A stretch of DNA of 64,000 bases, taken from assembly GCA_002399235.1 (NCBI GenBank), contig DHDH01000029.1:79904-143903 (forward strand). Direction: 5' to 3'. Made by a program: the position numbers and the translations under genes. The stretch is from Firmicutes bacterium UBA4881. Lineage in GTDB: Bacteria > Bacillota > DTU065. The first letter of the stretch is position 1. Every line of letters starts with the position of its first letter. The notes beneath the pieces were generated by a model, which was not told the DNA's origin, searched no databases, and was given only the letters and a program-made list of their open reading frames with translations. This document shows positions 47,763-56,375 of this stretch, piece after piece.

Positions 47763-48010
47763 AAACGCTGATGGAGAAATTAATCTGCGAAGTACTCAAA
47801 GAGAGTTGCTACTTGGTGCAAAGCAACAGTCACTAGCAGAGGAAAGCCACTCCGGAGTTGCCTCTCTGAATTAGTAGTAAGAGAGTGCCGGCCTAATACA
47901 GGTCGTTAACCAAGAGTCTTTGAGACTTACTAAGATCTGCTTTGTGAAAAGTAGATGTATTTGGGTGGTAACACGAGCCATTCGTCCCATGTGACGAATG
48001 GCTTTTTTTT
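47763..48010 (+). promoter_or_regulatory. T-box riboswitch 1 of a tandem pair, apparent alanine (GCC) specifier
   Basis: Stem I has the terminal loop TTGGTGCAA between TTGCT and AGCAA, a TCTGC/GCAGA helix, and a specifier loop GGAAA-GCC-A-CTCC whose base helix pairs GGAG with CTCC. The codon GCC is at 47846-47848. The T-box GGGTGGTAACACGAG starts at 47963. Terminator: GCCATTCGTC and GACGAATGGC (47977-48002), then eight Ts. Confidence 0.88.
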
Positions 48011-48021
48011 ATAGTTATAAA

Positions 48022-48253
48022 AAGCTAGGAACAGATAAATTGGTCTTGTTCTCCCCATAGAGAAAAGCCGGTTGGTGCAAGGCTTTACAGAAAAGACCAA
48101 GTAGCCATCTGGGAGCTGCAGGACAGAAATTTCTTGCCGGTTTTCTCCGTTATAGAAAGCACATGTTGTGCACTGAGTTGACCTTCTTAGCAGAAGGTAA
48201 ACAGAGTGGTACCGCGGTTAACCCCGTCTCTGAATTGAGGCGGGGATTTTTTA
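48022..48253 (+). promoter_or_regulatory. T-box riboswitch 2 of a tandem pair, apparent alanine (GCC) specifier
   Basis: Stem I: TTGGTCT/AGACCAA, loop GGTTGGTGCAA between AAAGCC and GGCTTT, base helix CAGA/TCTG, specifier loop AGTA-GCC-A-TCTGG with GCC at 48104-48106. The T-box GAGTGGTACCGCGGT starts at 48205. Terminator CCCCGTCTC and GAGGCGGGG (48222-48245), then Ts. It lies 20 bases before the aminotransferase start. Confidence 0.9.
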
Positions 48254-48274
48254 TATTTATTGGGAGGTAATATT

Positions 48275-49528
48275 ATGTGGCATGAACTACGGTCTAACCG
48301 GGCAATGAATTTACGAGCTTCTGATATCCGAGAAGCATTTAAATTATGTGAAGATCCAAGTGTTATCTCGTTTGCAGGAGGGTTCCCTTCACCAGCTTCT
48401 TTTCCCCAATTATCTAATACAGAACTGGCAAATCTCCTCGCAAGTCCCACTGCACTGCAATATGGTCCCACAGAAGGGCTTAGCGAGCTGCGAGATCTTA
48501 TTGCAACTTATTTAGTTCAGAAAGATATTCCTACTAATCGTAACAATATATTAATAACTAGCGGTTCTCAACAAGGGTTGGATTTAGTTGCTAAGTTATT
48601 TATTAACCCTGGCGATGTAGTCTTTGTCGAATCGCCAGCTTATGTAGGTGGATTAAATGCTTTTCATAATTACGAAGCTAAATTAGTGGGTGTAGAGATT
48701 GATCGACATGGAATGGTTCCTGAATCTTTACTTAGTAAAATAGAAAAAGTGCAGAAACTGGGCTTAATTCCTAAGCTAATTTACATTGTACCTTGCTATC
48801 AAAATCCTACTGGTGTAACTCTTACCCTAGAAAGACGCCAAGAGATTATAAACCTAGCTAAAAAATATAACATAATCATAATCGAAGATAATCCCTATGG
48901 CGAACTCTACTATAATAATCCTCCACCTAAAGCGATTAAAACTTTGGATAGCGATTACCATGTTATTTATCTAGGCTCTTTTTCAAAGATCCTTCTACCT
49001 GGTATTCGGGTAGGCTTTCTCGTGGCTCACCAAGAGATAATCTCTCAATTGGCCATTGCTAAACAAGGAACAGATCTTTGTTCAGGATCAATAGGTCAGG
49101 TCTTTGCCCTCGAGTGGCTAAAAAAGTTTTCTTTGGAAAAGCATTTAACAGATATCCGTGTTTATTATAAAAAGAAAAAAGAAATATGCCTTGCAGCTTG
49201 CGAAGAATTTCTCCCTCCTAATGTAGAATATACCAAACCAGAAGGTGGCTTCTTTATCTGGCTAACCTTACCTAAAGATGTAGATGCTCGTAAACTCCTC
49301 CCTATCTCCATAAAAGAAGCAAAAGTAGCTTATGTACCTGGCGGAGGCTTCTTTGTCGATCAAAGAGGCGAAAATTATATTCGTCTTGCTTTCAGTCAAG
49401 TAGAAGGAGATACCCTGGTTGAAGGCATGAGAAGACTAGGCAAAGTTCTCGAGCAAGCCCTAGAGTCGGATAGTTCCTTTTTTCTGCAGTCCACTTCAAA
49501 GCTTAACCAACTTTCTCTAGCTAAATGA
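48275..49528 (+). CDS. PLP-dependent aminotransferase (fold type I), probably linked to alanine synthesis
   Basis: A protein of about 417 residues, class I/II aminotransferase of the 2-aminoadipate/MocR-like group but without a DNA-binding domain. Visible motifs: NP of QNPTG at 177-178, Asp205 (EDNPYGE) for the PLP ring nitrogen, the Schiff-base Lys238 (GSFSKILLPG) and Arg245. ATG 48275 is seven bases after GGGAGG. Two T-boxes with apparent alanine specifiers control it, so an alanine-forming reaction (pyruvate as acceptor) is inferred. Confidence 0.87.
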   Translation: MWHELRSNRAMNLRASDIREAFKLCEDPSVISFAGGFPSPASFPQLSNTELANLLASPTALQYGPTEGLSELRDLIATYLVQKDIPTNRNNILITSGSQQGLDLVAKLFINPGDVVFVESPAYVGGLNAFHNYEAKLVGVEIDRHGMVPESLLSKIEKVQKLGLIPKLIYIVPCYQNPTGVTLTLERRQEIINLAKKYNIIIIEDNPYGELYYNNPPPKAIKTLDSDYHVIYLGSFSKILLPGIRVGFLVAHQEIISQLAIAKQGTDLCSGSIGQVFALEWLKKFSLEKHLTDIRVYYKKKKEICLAACEEFLPPNVEYTKPEGGFFIWLTLPKDVDARKLLPISIKEAKVAYVPGGGFFVDQRGENYIRLAFSQVEGDTLVEGMRRLGKVLEQALESDSSFFLQSTSKLNQLSLAK

Positions 49529-49567
49529 GTGTTTTTAGTTAGTTGTGTCCTTTTTTTCAAAGATAAA

Positions 49568-49587
49568 GAGGTAGCGTTCGCTACCTC
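49568..49587. terminator. Convergent hairpin between the aminotransferase and lipoprotein genes
   Basis: GAGGTAGC-GTTC-GCTACCTC, an 8-bp stem between convergent genes. T-rich sequence flanks it, mainly on the minus side. Probably bidirectional. Confidence 0.65.
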
Positions 49588-49598
49588 TTCCCTGGATT

Positions 49599-50654
49599 TT
49601 ATATAACTTCTGGTCGGCGTACAGATATTTCTCCCAGCCAGAACCATGTATATACTGGTTGCACAGATACTTTGACATAACGACCTTCAGCATTTACAGC
49701 CATTTCGTACCATACTTCTTCATTTTCTTCTTCACTAGGTACTTTTTCTACTATAACTGGTTGGCTCCAATTAGATTTATCATTCGATACCTCGACAACC
49801 ATTTTTACCGGTGTACGGACACCCCAGCTAACTTGTTGGAATGTTTGGACTCTTACAGTACCAATATTTTCTACCTTCTCTAGATCAATAATAAACACAG
49901 AAATTTTATCTACATTAATGTCTATTGGCGCAGCTCCAAACCAAGTAGGATCTCCAATATCATTTGTATTTCCCAACACGCTATCGGTTAGCTCTGTGAG
50001 GTTTGGATCGCCATAAGAATCGTGTTGTTTGACATTAATAGTTTCATACTTTTTCTTCAAAGCTAGCTCAGGCGTGTTGTTGAACGATATCTTTTGCACT
50101 ACTATTTGACTGTCTAATTGTACTTCAAAAGAATCCGACTCATAAATCCCAGATTTTGCTAGTAAAACATAGGTGCCTGTCTTGGCATATAACTGCATTT
50201 TACCAGATTCACCTAAAGTAAGTACCTTTTCTTGCTCACCTATACTTACTTTAAGCTCACTGTTAGAAATTGGCTTATCTGTTGGGTCAACCACAGAAAC
50301 ATCAATTTTACCAATCGTGGTAAGTTTATGAACTATTTCTGGGTTATCTCCTTTTACTATATTAACTTGTTTAGAGATTATTTCTTTAGTGCCATCATAT
50401 AAAACTAATTCACCTTCAAGAGTATTCTCACCAACTGCTTCAACTAGGAATTTTGCTTTACCATCCGCAGCTGTTTTAGCTTTTACTGTTTTTGTGCCGC
50501 TTTTCAATGTAAGTTCGAGGTTAGATACTGGATCATCATTCCCAAGGACTATCTTGACTGTTACGTTGCCTGCTTTTTTACCAAATAAGCTACACCCGGA
50601 AACTAACAAAGCAATTACCAAAACAAGAATTAAATACTTAGCCTGCCCTTTCAT
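49599..50654 (-). CDS. Lipoprotein with beta-sandwich repeats and a C-terminal discoidin-like (F5/8C) domain
   Basis: A 351-residue protein. The signal and lipobox LVSGC place the lipidated cysteine at residue 21. Residues about 30-190 form two or more Ig-like or carboxypeptidase-regulatory-like repeats (PVSNLELTLKSG, ADGKAKFLVEA, KPISNSELKVSIG). The C-terminal third, with ENIGTVRVQTFQQVSWG, MVVEVSNDKSNWSQP and ISVRRPEVI, looks like an F5/8C carbohydrate-binding domain. It probably sits on the outer face of the membrane and binds a glycan. Confidence 0.72.
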   Translation of the reverse strand: MKGQAKYLILVLVIALLVSGCSLFGKKAGNVTVKIVLGNDDPVSNLELTLKSGTKTVKAKTAADGKAKFLVEAVGENTLEGELVLYDGTKEIISKQVNIVKGDNPEIVHKLTTIGKIDVSVVDPTDKPISNSELKVSIGEQEKVLTLGESGKMQLYAKTGTYVLLAKSGIYESDSFEVQLDSQIVVQKISFNNTPELALKKKYETINVKQHDSYGDPNLTELTDSVLGNTNDIGDPTWFGAAPIDINVDKISVFIIDLEKVENIGTVRVQTFQQVSWGVRTPVKMVVEVSNDKSNWSQPVIVEKVPSEEENEEVWYEMAVNAEGRYVKVSVQPVYTWFWLGEISVRRPEVI

Positions 50655-50670
50655 CTTTTTACCCCCTTAA

Positions 50671-51054
50671 TTATTTTGGCACTCGTGTGTAGAAACTTTT
50701 TTCTCAGGCTCAAATATAAACTTTGTAGTCTCAAGCTTTTTTGTAGTAGCAAGAATGCCTCTTTTTACCAGTATTAACCACAAAAAAAGATATTCCTGCT
50801 AACTTTTGCCAGATGTTATGTAACATGTGATACTCAGGTAACAGAAGCTTTTAACTCACTTTATATTTCAAAAACTTTTGTAACAATTCAAGATAAAAAC
50901 CTCGGTTAAAAAATTTTTTTGACCACCATAAAGAACTACATTGATCGGCGTTTTATCAATATAACTTGGAATTATTTTTGAGGTAGGAGCAGGATAATCT
51001 TCACTATTCAAGAAGACTTTTTCAACAAAGAATTTGACAGGGGGAAATATTACC
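50671..51054. other. Intergenic region between divergent lipoprotein and GDPD genes
   Basis: AT-rich, about 380 bases. I find no terminator or RNA element. AGGGGGA serves as the ribosome-binding site of the downstream gene. Confidence 0.4.
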
Positions 51055-52422
51055 ATGTCTCGGACTCTTAAACTATGTTTTTTGGGTGTGTTGTTTTTTA
51101 CATTGACTGCTTTTTGTTTTGCTACCCTTCCAGAAATGAACTTCACTGAAGGTAATTGGGTGAAGGAAGGCAACACTCTTACTGGCAGTCTTGCTGGCGA
51201 CGAAGATTATGCTTCTGCTTATTTCACCACTCCTAGGTCTAGCTTTATCTTAGAAGCAGATTTTACTCTTAATGATATTGTTAACTACAGTCGCTGGGTG
51301 GGTGTTTCTTTTCGTGCAAATGAAGACAAAACTGTTTCTCACATGCTAAGAATCAAACAAAAAACCGCTCTAGCTAACGGTATTGAAGTTTCTTTCTTAG
51401 AAGATGAGCGTTGGAGATCACAATTTAGAATTGCTGGTGACGAATTTTTAGAGCTTGGAAAAACCTATAAGATTAAAGTTGCTGTCTCAAATGACTACTT
51501 CTTTGCCTTCTTGAACGATAGATTAATTGTAGCTAATAAATTTGTCACAAATGGTTCCGAAGGTTATGTTGGCCTTCACACCAATGGCGCTACAGTTAAA
51601 TTTAGCAATGTATCTCTTAGAGAGTACTCTCATGAAGAAATGAATGCTTATGAGTATCAAGCTGAGTGGCAAGCAGGTAGAGATAGAGCTGCTAAATTCC
51701 CTGCTCATCCTATTATTGTTGCTCATAGAGGTAACTCCTCTGAAGCTCCTGAAAACACGCTTGCAGCAGTTCGTTCAGCTATCTTAGTTGGTGCTGATGC
51801 TGTTGAAATCGATGTCTATTCAACTGTTGATGGTGAAGTTATTCTTAGCCACGATAGCTCGCTTACTCGCTGCACCAATGGTAGTGGCGATGTTAAATAC
51901 CAAACTGCAGAATATTTAAGATCTCTAGATGCTGGCTCCAAATTTAATCGTAAGTTTGCTGGCGAAAAAATGCCCTTCCTCAGAGAAGTTTTAGAAGAGA
52001 TTAAAGATAAAGTTGTTCTCGTTATTGAGATTAAACAATATGGTATCGAAGATAAAATCATCAAACTTCTTGATGAGACTGGAACAAGGGATCAGGTTGT
52101 TATCATCTCTTTCTTGCCAGAATCCCTAGCCCGTTTCCACGACCTAGCTCCAGATGTACCAACTTCTATTCTTACTTCTTCAGCTAAAGACGTTCATTCT
52201 CTTATCGCTCTGGCTGCACGTGCTAAAACTCGTTCTTTAGACCTCTCTTATGCAATATGCAGTAGAGCTAATGTTGAGTATCTAATTAGCCGTGGTTATT
52301 CAGTTTGGGCTTGGACAGTAGATGATCCCAAGATGATGCAACAATTAGTCGAAGATGGTGTTAGTGTAATCACCACTAATGTACCTCGTAAAGCCCTTAA
52401 TACTTTCAGACCTCTAGATTAA
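51055..52422 (+). CDS. Secreted glycerophosphodiester phosphodiesterase with an N-terminal lectin-like domain
   Basis: A protein of about 455 residues with a signal peptide (LCFLGVLFFTLTAFCFA). The first part (about 25-190) looks like a concanavalin/laminin-G beta-sandwich (SFILEADFTLNDIVNYSRWVG, RVSFR-type strands). The C-terminal GDPD domain shows IIVAHRGNSSEAPENTLAAV, VEIDVYSTVDGEVILSHDSSLTRCTNGSG and VVLVIEIKQYG, with the His, Glu and Asp residues of the catalytic site. It hydrolyses glycerophosphodiesters outside the cell. ATG 51055 is chosen over 51034. Confidence 0.86.
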   Translation: MSRTLKLCFLGVLFFTLTAFCFATLPEMNFTEGNWVKEGNTLTGSLAGDEDYASAYFTTPRSSFILEADFTLNDIVNYSRWVGVSFRANEDKTVSHMLRIKQKTALANGIEVSFLEDERWRSQFRIAGDEFLELGKTYKIKVAVSNDYFFAFLNDRLIVANKFVTNGSEGYVGLHTNGATVKFSNVSLREYSHEEMNAYEYQAEWQAGRDRAAKFPAHPIIVAHRGNSSEAPENTLAAVRSAILVGADAVEIDVYSTVDGEVILSHDSSLTRCTNGSGDVKYQTAEYLRSLDAGSKFNRKFAGEKMPFLREVLEEIKDKVVLVIEIKQYGIEDKIIKLLDETGTRDQVVIISFLPESLARFHDLAPDVPTSILTSSAKDVHSLIALAARAKTRSLDLSYAICSRANVEYLISRGYSVWAWTVDDPKMMQQLVEDGVSVITTNVPRKALNTFRPLD

Positions 52423-52428
52423 TTGATT

Positions 52429-52463
52429 AAGCCTTTTGCTAATCGCAAAAGGCTTTTTCTTTT
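52429..52463 (+). terminator. Terminator after the GDPD gene
   Basis: AAGCCTTTTGC and GCAAAAGGCTT form an 11-bp stem around TAATC, then TTTCTTTT. Confidence 0.9.
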
Positions 52464-52595
52464 AAACTCTCTTTAATTGCTCTGAACAAATTTGTGGTTA
52501 AATCGACTATACCTATAACCCTTGTGTCGAGCTATCTAATAACCATAACTCCTTTAGGTTATGTCTCCCCGCTTGACATATTCTTCCCATGTTAA

Positions 52596-52636
52596 CAAGC
52601 ACCCGAGATCTCTGATCTCTTAGGTGCTTGTTTTTT
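52596..52636 (+). terminator. Terminator in the left repeat copy
   Basis: CAAGCACC-C-GAGATC-TCT-GATCTC-TTA-GGTGCTTG, a 14-bp interrupted stem followed by six Ts on the plus strand; the equivalent place in the right copy ends the cas operon. Confidence 0.82.
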
Positions 52637-52639
52637 ATC

Positions 52640-52780
52640 TAGCTTTTGTTCCAGAACCTCTCCCACTTTCCCCATAAAATCAATTACTTTTTTATTCTTC
52701 GGCCACTTTCCTTATATTAACAATCATTACTCGATCGTTATAATGATCTATTATTGCTAAGAATGCGCTTTTAGCGATAG
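52640..52780 (-). pseudogene. Decayed 3' fragment of cas2
   Basis: Read on the minus strand, the start of this fragment is collinear with the cas2 C-terminus: VIDFMGKVGEVLEQKL against TIDFMGKMVEFPEQKV of the intact Cas2. Further in, bases match cas2 around ATATTAACAATCATTACTCGATC, with a net two-base deletion between the segments, which breaks the frame. The 5' part of cas2 is absent. It lies about 1.8 kb from the intact cas2, on the far side of the TetR/membrane genes. Confidence 0.83.
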
Positions 52781-52816
52781 AAAAATAGCTCTTCCAAAAC
52801 GATTATATGTAATCCA

Positions 52817-52873
52817 TTGACAAAAAATATGTAGAAATACTATAATGGAAACAGTCGTTACGCAACGTCCGTT
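52817..52873 (+). promoter_or_regulatory. tetR promoter and palindromic operator
   Basis: TTGACA (52817-52822), 18-base spacer, TATAAT (52841-52846). Just after the -10, 52850-52873 is a 24-base inverted repeat with arms AAC-N3-CGTTA and its mirror around the centre, typical of a TetR site. Confidence 0.85.
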
Positions 52874-52894
52874 ACCAAATGAAAGGAGCTATTT

Positions 52895-53479
52895 ATGCCA
52901 CCAAAACCTATTTTAAACAAAGAAGAACTTCTCAATGCTGCTATTGATATAATCCGTGAAAGTGGTATTGGAAATCTGAACGCCCGCAGTTTGGCAAGTA
53001 AATTAAATTGTTCTACGAAACCACTTTTTAGAATTTATAATAACATGGATGATTTAAAATCTGACGTTTATAAGAGAGCAGAACAAGTTTACGAAAAGTA
53101 TCTGTCTAATATGCAGGATAATGATATTTCACCTTTTCTACAAATGGGATTGAATTATATTAGATTTTCTTGCTACGAAAAGAATCTGTTTAAATTCATT
53201 TTCTTATCAAACAATTTGGAAATAAATAGTTTTTACTCCATTGCCGACATGGCAGAAACTCCAGAGATCATTGATTTTATTATGACGAATAGCGGATTAC
53301 CTATTGAAAAAGCGAAAGACTTATTTGCAAGTTTATGGTCGATGACGCATGGAATAAGTTGCACAATAGCAACCAATCAATATAACTTAAACGAAACAGA
53401 AATTTTAAGATTGCTTGAGACAGCATATAAAGGCATATTATCAGAGTTGAGAAAGGATAATTTGCAGAATGAAAATTAA
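52895..53479 (+). CDS. TetR-family transcriptional regulator
   Basis: A 194-residue protein with the N-terminal helix-turn-helix (LNARSLASKLNCSTKPLFRIYNNMDDL) and a ligand-binding C-terminal domain. A strong promoter with a palindromic operator precedes it, so autorepression is likely. It overlaps the downstream membrane gene by 11 bases. This pair is flanked by two diverged copies of the cas2-end segment, which suggests it came in by a rearrangement. Confidence 0.9.
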   Translation: MPPKPILNKEELLNAAIDIIRESGIGNLNARSLASKLNCSTKPLFRIYNNMDDLKSDVYKRAEQVYEKYLSNMQDNDISPFLQMGLNYIRFSCYEKNLFKFIFLSNNLEINSFYSIADMAETPEIIDFIMTNSGLPIEKAKDLFASLWSMTHGISCTIATNQYNLNETEILRLLETAYKGILSELRKDNLQNEN

Positions 53480-54167
53480 TTTAACAGAAAAGCAAAAGAA
53501 ACTAGATACAGATAATTGGATTATTGCTTTGGTAACTGGCGGAATATTTATGTTGTATGCTTTAATGGGGAATCAGTTTATGAAATATATAACGGATAAT
53601 AATCAGCCTATCATATTACGCTTACTACTTAGTGCCGTGATACAATTTGGTATAGCTGGTTTAGGTATTTCCATCGTTTGCCTTTTACGAAAAGAAAGAT
53701 TTTCTTTGTTTGGATTAACAAAACAAAATACAGTAAAATCTATTCTAGGAGCAGTTATTAGTTTTATCCCGTACTTATGCTATATCTTTATTTCTGGGCA
53801 ATATGAGGGTTATCGACCTTTTAGTATCTTAGTTACAAATGATGTGCTTAACAGCGGGTTCCCGGTTAATATTCTTGGCCTGGCGATTATCGTTATTGTC
53901 TGGGGATTCTTCGAAGGATTCAATTATGCTGTTATCAGCGACAAATTAAGCAAAAGATACCCTCCTAAAAGTAAATGGTTAGATATTGGTGCCATAACAT
54001 GTGCCATGGTATGTATTTTATTCCACCCATTTAACACATCATTTTGGGGTATTGTTGAAATTGTCACCACATTTATCGCGATTTATGGAATGTTAATAGT
54101 TAAGAAACAAACTCGTAATGCATGGGGATGTGTCTTTGTATTTTGTTTTATTTGGAACGCCTTTTAG
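53469..54167 (+). CDS. Membrane protein of about seven helices, co-transcribed with tetR
   Basis: A 232-residue polytopic protein. One segment, WGFFEGFNYAVISDKLSKRYPPKSKW, resembles the CPBP (CAAX protease-like) family, but the EE-x3-R catalytic motif is not intact, as only FFEGFN is seen; histidine and asparagine further on (FHPF, FNTS) are partly conserved. It starts inside the tetR gene. Function unknown; it is probably the gene controlled by the regulator. Confidence 0.7.
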   Translation: MKINLTEKQKKLDTDNWIIALVTGGIFMLYALMGNQFMKYITDNNQPIILRLLLSAVIQFGIAGLGISIVCLLRKERFSLFGLTKQNTVKSILGAVISFIPYLCYIFISGQYEGYRPFSILVTNDVLNSGFPVNILGLAIIVIVWGFFEGFNYAVISDKLSKRYPPKSKWLDIGAITCAMVCILFHPFNTSFWGIVEIVTTFIAIYGMLIVKKQTRNAWGCVFVFCFIWNAF

Positions 54168-54298
54168 AGAATAAGTAACAGAAAAAGCAAAGTGAATAAG
54201 TCGTCTATTCTGTTGAAATATCACGAGGTTAAATATTTAAGTAGTTCGGTGCTTGAAAAACCGTTCTTTTTAAGGATATGGCGGGTTTGTTAAAGCAT

Positions 54299-54590
54299 TA
54301 TACCGATAACCCTTGTGTCAAGCTATCTAATAACTATAACTCCTTTAAGTTATGTCCCCCCACTTGGCATAATCTTTCCAAGTAAACAAGTACTTAAGAT
54401 CTCTGATCTTCAATGTGCTTATTTTCAAACAACTACAACTTTTTGTTCTGGAAATTCTACCATTTTCCCCATAAAATCAATTGTTTTTTCTATTTGTCCA
54501 CCAACTGGCCCTATATTAACAATCATTACTCGATCATTATCATGGTCTATTATCGAATCTAAAGTTGTTTTTAAGATAACACACTCTTCT
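54299..54590. repeat. Right copy of the degenerate direct repeat, overlapping the cas2 3' end
   Basis: The intact counterpart of 52508-52790. It contains the putative terminator of the cas operon (AAGTAC, AAGATC, GATCTT, GTGCTT, 54388-54420) and the last two thirds of cas2 down to 54425. Confidence 0.85.
54388..54420 (-). terminator. Putative terminator after cas2
   Basis: AAGCAC pairs with GTACTT (one wobble) and GAAGATC pairs internally with GATCTT around AGA, then TGTTTACTT on the minus strand. Weaker than the left copy. Confidence 0.6.
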
Positions 54591-54715
54591 TTAGAAAGAG
54601 TGCACACAAAAACCGAATACTGCACTGGATCACCATAACCACGCATTGTTTTAAATGTTTTACGCAAACGCTTTGGTTCCGAAATATCATAACTAACTAT
54701 ATATCGATTTCTCAT
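54425..54715 (-). CDS. cas2: CRISPR-associated endonuclease Cas2
   Basis: A 96-residue ferredoxin-fold protein with the N-terminal RYIVSYDISEPKRL (the conserved Asp of YDI) and the DRVMIVNIGP strand. With Cas1 it integrates new spacers. It starts four bases after the cas4-cas1 stop and is the last gene of the operon. A decayed partial copy lies at 52640-52780. Confidence 0.95.
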   Translation of the reverse strand: MRNRYIVSYDISEPKRLRKTFKTMRGYGDPVQYSVFVCTLSKEECVILKTTLDSIIDHDNDRVMIVNIGPVGGQIEKTIDFMGKMVEFPEQKVVVV

Positions 54716-54719
54716 GATA

Positions 54720-56372
54720 TCACCTCACTGTAAAAGGTGGATAATCATTGATCTCTCCTAATAAAAAGCGAGAAAGCAATCTACATTGAATTTCAATCAC
54801 TCGCCTATAACTTATAGAATAACCAAATAAAGGATGGTTGATAAGTGTGTCTAGCCTTCTCTCGTAAGCTTCTAGTAGTTTTTTACGAGCGTTGTCTTTC
54901 ATTGTCACACCTAATCCTGTTATTACAAAATCAGCGATATTTATTTCTCCTCTATTAATTATTCCCAATACTACTGAATCTGCGATTATAGAACGCATCT
55001 CTTCCATCAAATCTAGAGCAAGAGCTGGTCTGCCATACCTTGGTGCATGATAAAAACCAAGGTGTGGATCTAAGCCAACGTTTTGTATAGTTGTTGTATA
55101 ATCTTTTGCCAACAAACCATAAGTATAAGAAAGTAATGCGTTAACTGGATCTTTTGGCGGCCTTCTATTTCTTTCTTCAAGTTTAAAATTAGTGTTTTGG
55201 GTTAATAATGATGCATAACTACTAAAATAAATCTTTGCTGCTATACCTTCTATACCCAACAGTGATTCAATGCTAGTCACATCTTTAGCTTTTTTTTGCA
55301 GATTTGCCAATTCTTTTAGTGTAGATTTCTCCTCTTCTACCAAGTTACGGTTTAAAAATCTACGACTATTTTTTATTTTACCCATTACAAATGATTTTGC
55401 TAAGCTTAGTCGCTTATTATCGTCGAAATATGTTCTAAATTGTTCTATCCTCAATTCCACATTTTTATGACTAGGCCCCGATGTTAAACCAATAAAATAG
55501 CCACCCATTGTAAAATATGCTACCGAAATGTTACGAGATATCAACTCTCTTAACGCTTGAGTTGATATCTGTACATTACCAAATAAACTCAACTGAGAAA
55601 TATCAATTAATCTTACTTTCTGTTTAATATCTCCTTTTACTTTAACAACAATTTCTTCTCCATCTTTACCAATAAAGGCTCCTTGTACTTGAACATACAT
55701 TGGTAACGCATCCGTTCTAGCTGGTACGAGCCTTCTAATAGTATCTTTATTTCGCCCTTTGTCTTCTTCTTTTAAAAATACAATTTCATCAGGTAGACAG
55801 ATCCCTGACAATGAACAACCTATACATTTAGGACTGTTATCTAATGGTGGTGGAATATTACCATTTCTTACAGTTCCCAAAAAAGAATTTTTGGTTTCCA
55901 ATGTTTTTTTAATTAAAGCTTCGTTAATTTCGATATTAACCCGAGTTTTTGATGCGACATAATAAAGAACACCCTTCGAGCAGGTAAAACCATTATCTCT
56001 TAATATTATTGCTTGAGCAGCGAGTTGAATTCTATCAGGTTCCCAAGATTTTTCTAAGTTATCAGGAACTGGACCTTTTTTATACTCAATTGGGAATACT
56101 TCTTTTCCTTCTCTTTCAACGATATCCATTACTGCTATCAAGCCCATAACAGGGCTTGATAGCTTAAGAGAACTAAGTTTATCTGTTCCGGGAAACTCAA
56201 ACTGCCATTCTTTTGTTTCTCGGTTTGCAACCTTATGAGCAAGATGACCTTCTAATACATCTGCGCTTGTAGCAAATTCTGATTGAGCCCATTCTAAATA
56301 ACCTAAACGATTACAGTATGCAAATTGGTTTAGCATTCTAGCAGGAACTAAATCTGGAACTACTTCTTTCAT
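54720..56372 (-). CDS. cas4-cas1: Cas4-Cas1 fusion protein
   Basis: A 550-residue fusion. Residues 1-200 are Cas4: Cys20, Asp83, Glu96 and Lys98 (IEYKKG) of the RecB-type nuclease, and Cys183, Cys186 and Cys192 (KCIGCSLSGIC) for the Fe-S cluster. Residues from about 215 are Cas1, with catalytic Glu375 (LLGIEG), His442 (GFYHAP) and Asp454 (ALDLMEEMR). Cas4 trims pre-spacers with PAM information, Cas1 integrates them. This fusion is a hallmark of type I-G. Confidence 0.96.
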   Translation of the reverse strand: MKEVVPDLVPARMLNQFAYCNRLGYLEWAQSEFATSADVLEGHLAHKVANRETKEWQFEFPGTDKLSSLKLSSPVMGLIAVMDIVEREGKEVFPIEYKKGPVPDNLEKSWEPDRIQLAAQAIILRDNGFTCSKGVLYYVASKTRVNIEINEALIKKTLETKNSFLGTVRNGNIPPPLDNSPKCIGCSLSGICLPDEIVFLKEEDKGRNKDTIRRLVPARTDALPMYVQVQGAFIGKDGEEIVVKVKGDIKQKVRLIDISQLSLFGNVQISTQALRELISRNISVAYFTMGGYFIGLTSGPSHKNVELRIEQFRTYFDDNKRLSLAKSFVMGKIKNSRRFLNRNLVEEEKSTLKELANLQKKAKDVTSIESLLGIEGIAAKIYFSSYASLLTQNTNFKLEERNRRPPKDPVNALLSYTYGLLAKDYTTTIQNVGLDPHLGFYHAPRYGRPALALDLMEEMRSIIADSVVLGIINRGEINIADFVITGLGVTMKDNARKKLLEAYERRLDTLINHPLFGYSISYRRVIEIQCRLLSRFLLGEINDYPPFTVR

Positions 56373-56375
56373 GTT

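Larger units (their letters stand above)
52508..52790. repeat. Left copy of a degenerate ~285-bp direct repeat flanking the TetR cassette
   Basis: This segment is collinear with 54299-54590. From TATAACCCTTGTGTCGAGC onward about 59 of the first 66 positions match the right copy by my count. It includes a hairpin region and the 3' end of cas2. The two copies differ by several short indels (offset 1791 at the start, 1800 near the end). Confidence 0.85.

Noticed and set aside
48275..49528. MocR-type regulator
   Set aside because: The protein resembles the aminotransferase half of MocR, but there is no N-terminal winged helix and the start is fixed by the ribosome-binding site.
53469..54167. CPBP-type CAAX protease
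   Set aside because: The segment resembles the family, but the paired Glu and Arg of the active-site motif are not both present, so only a membrane protein is claimed.
54168..54298. Transposon end or attachment site beside the TetR cassette
   Set aside because: No inverted repeats, integrase or transposase gene were found; only the direct repeat copies are supported.
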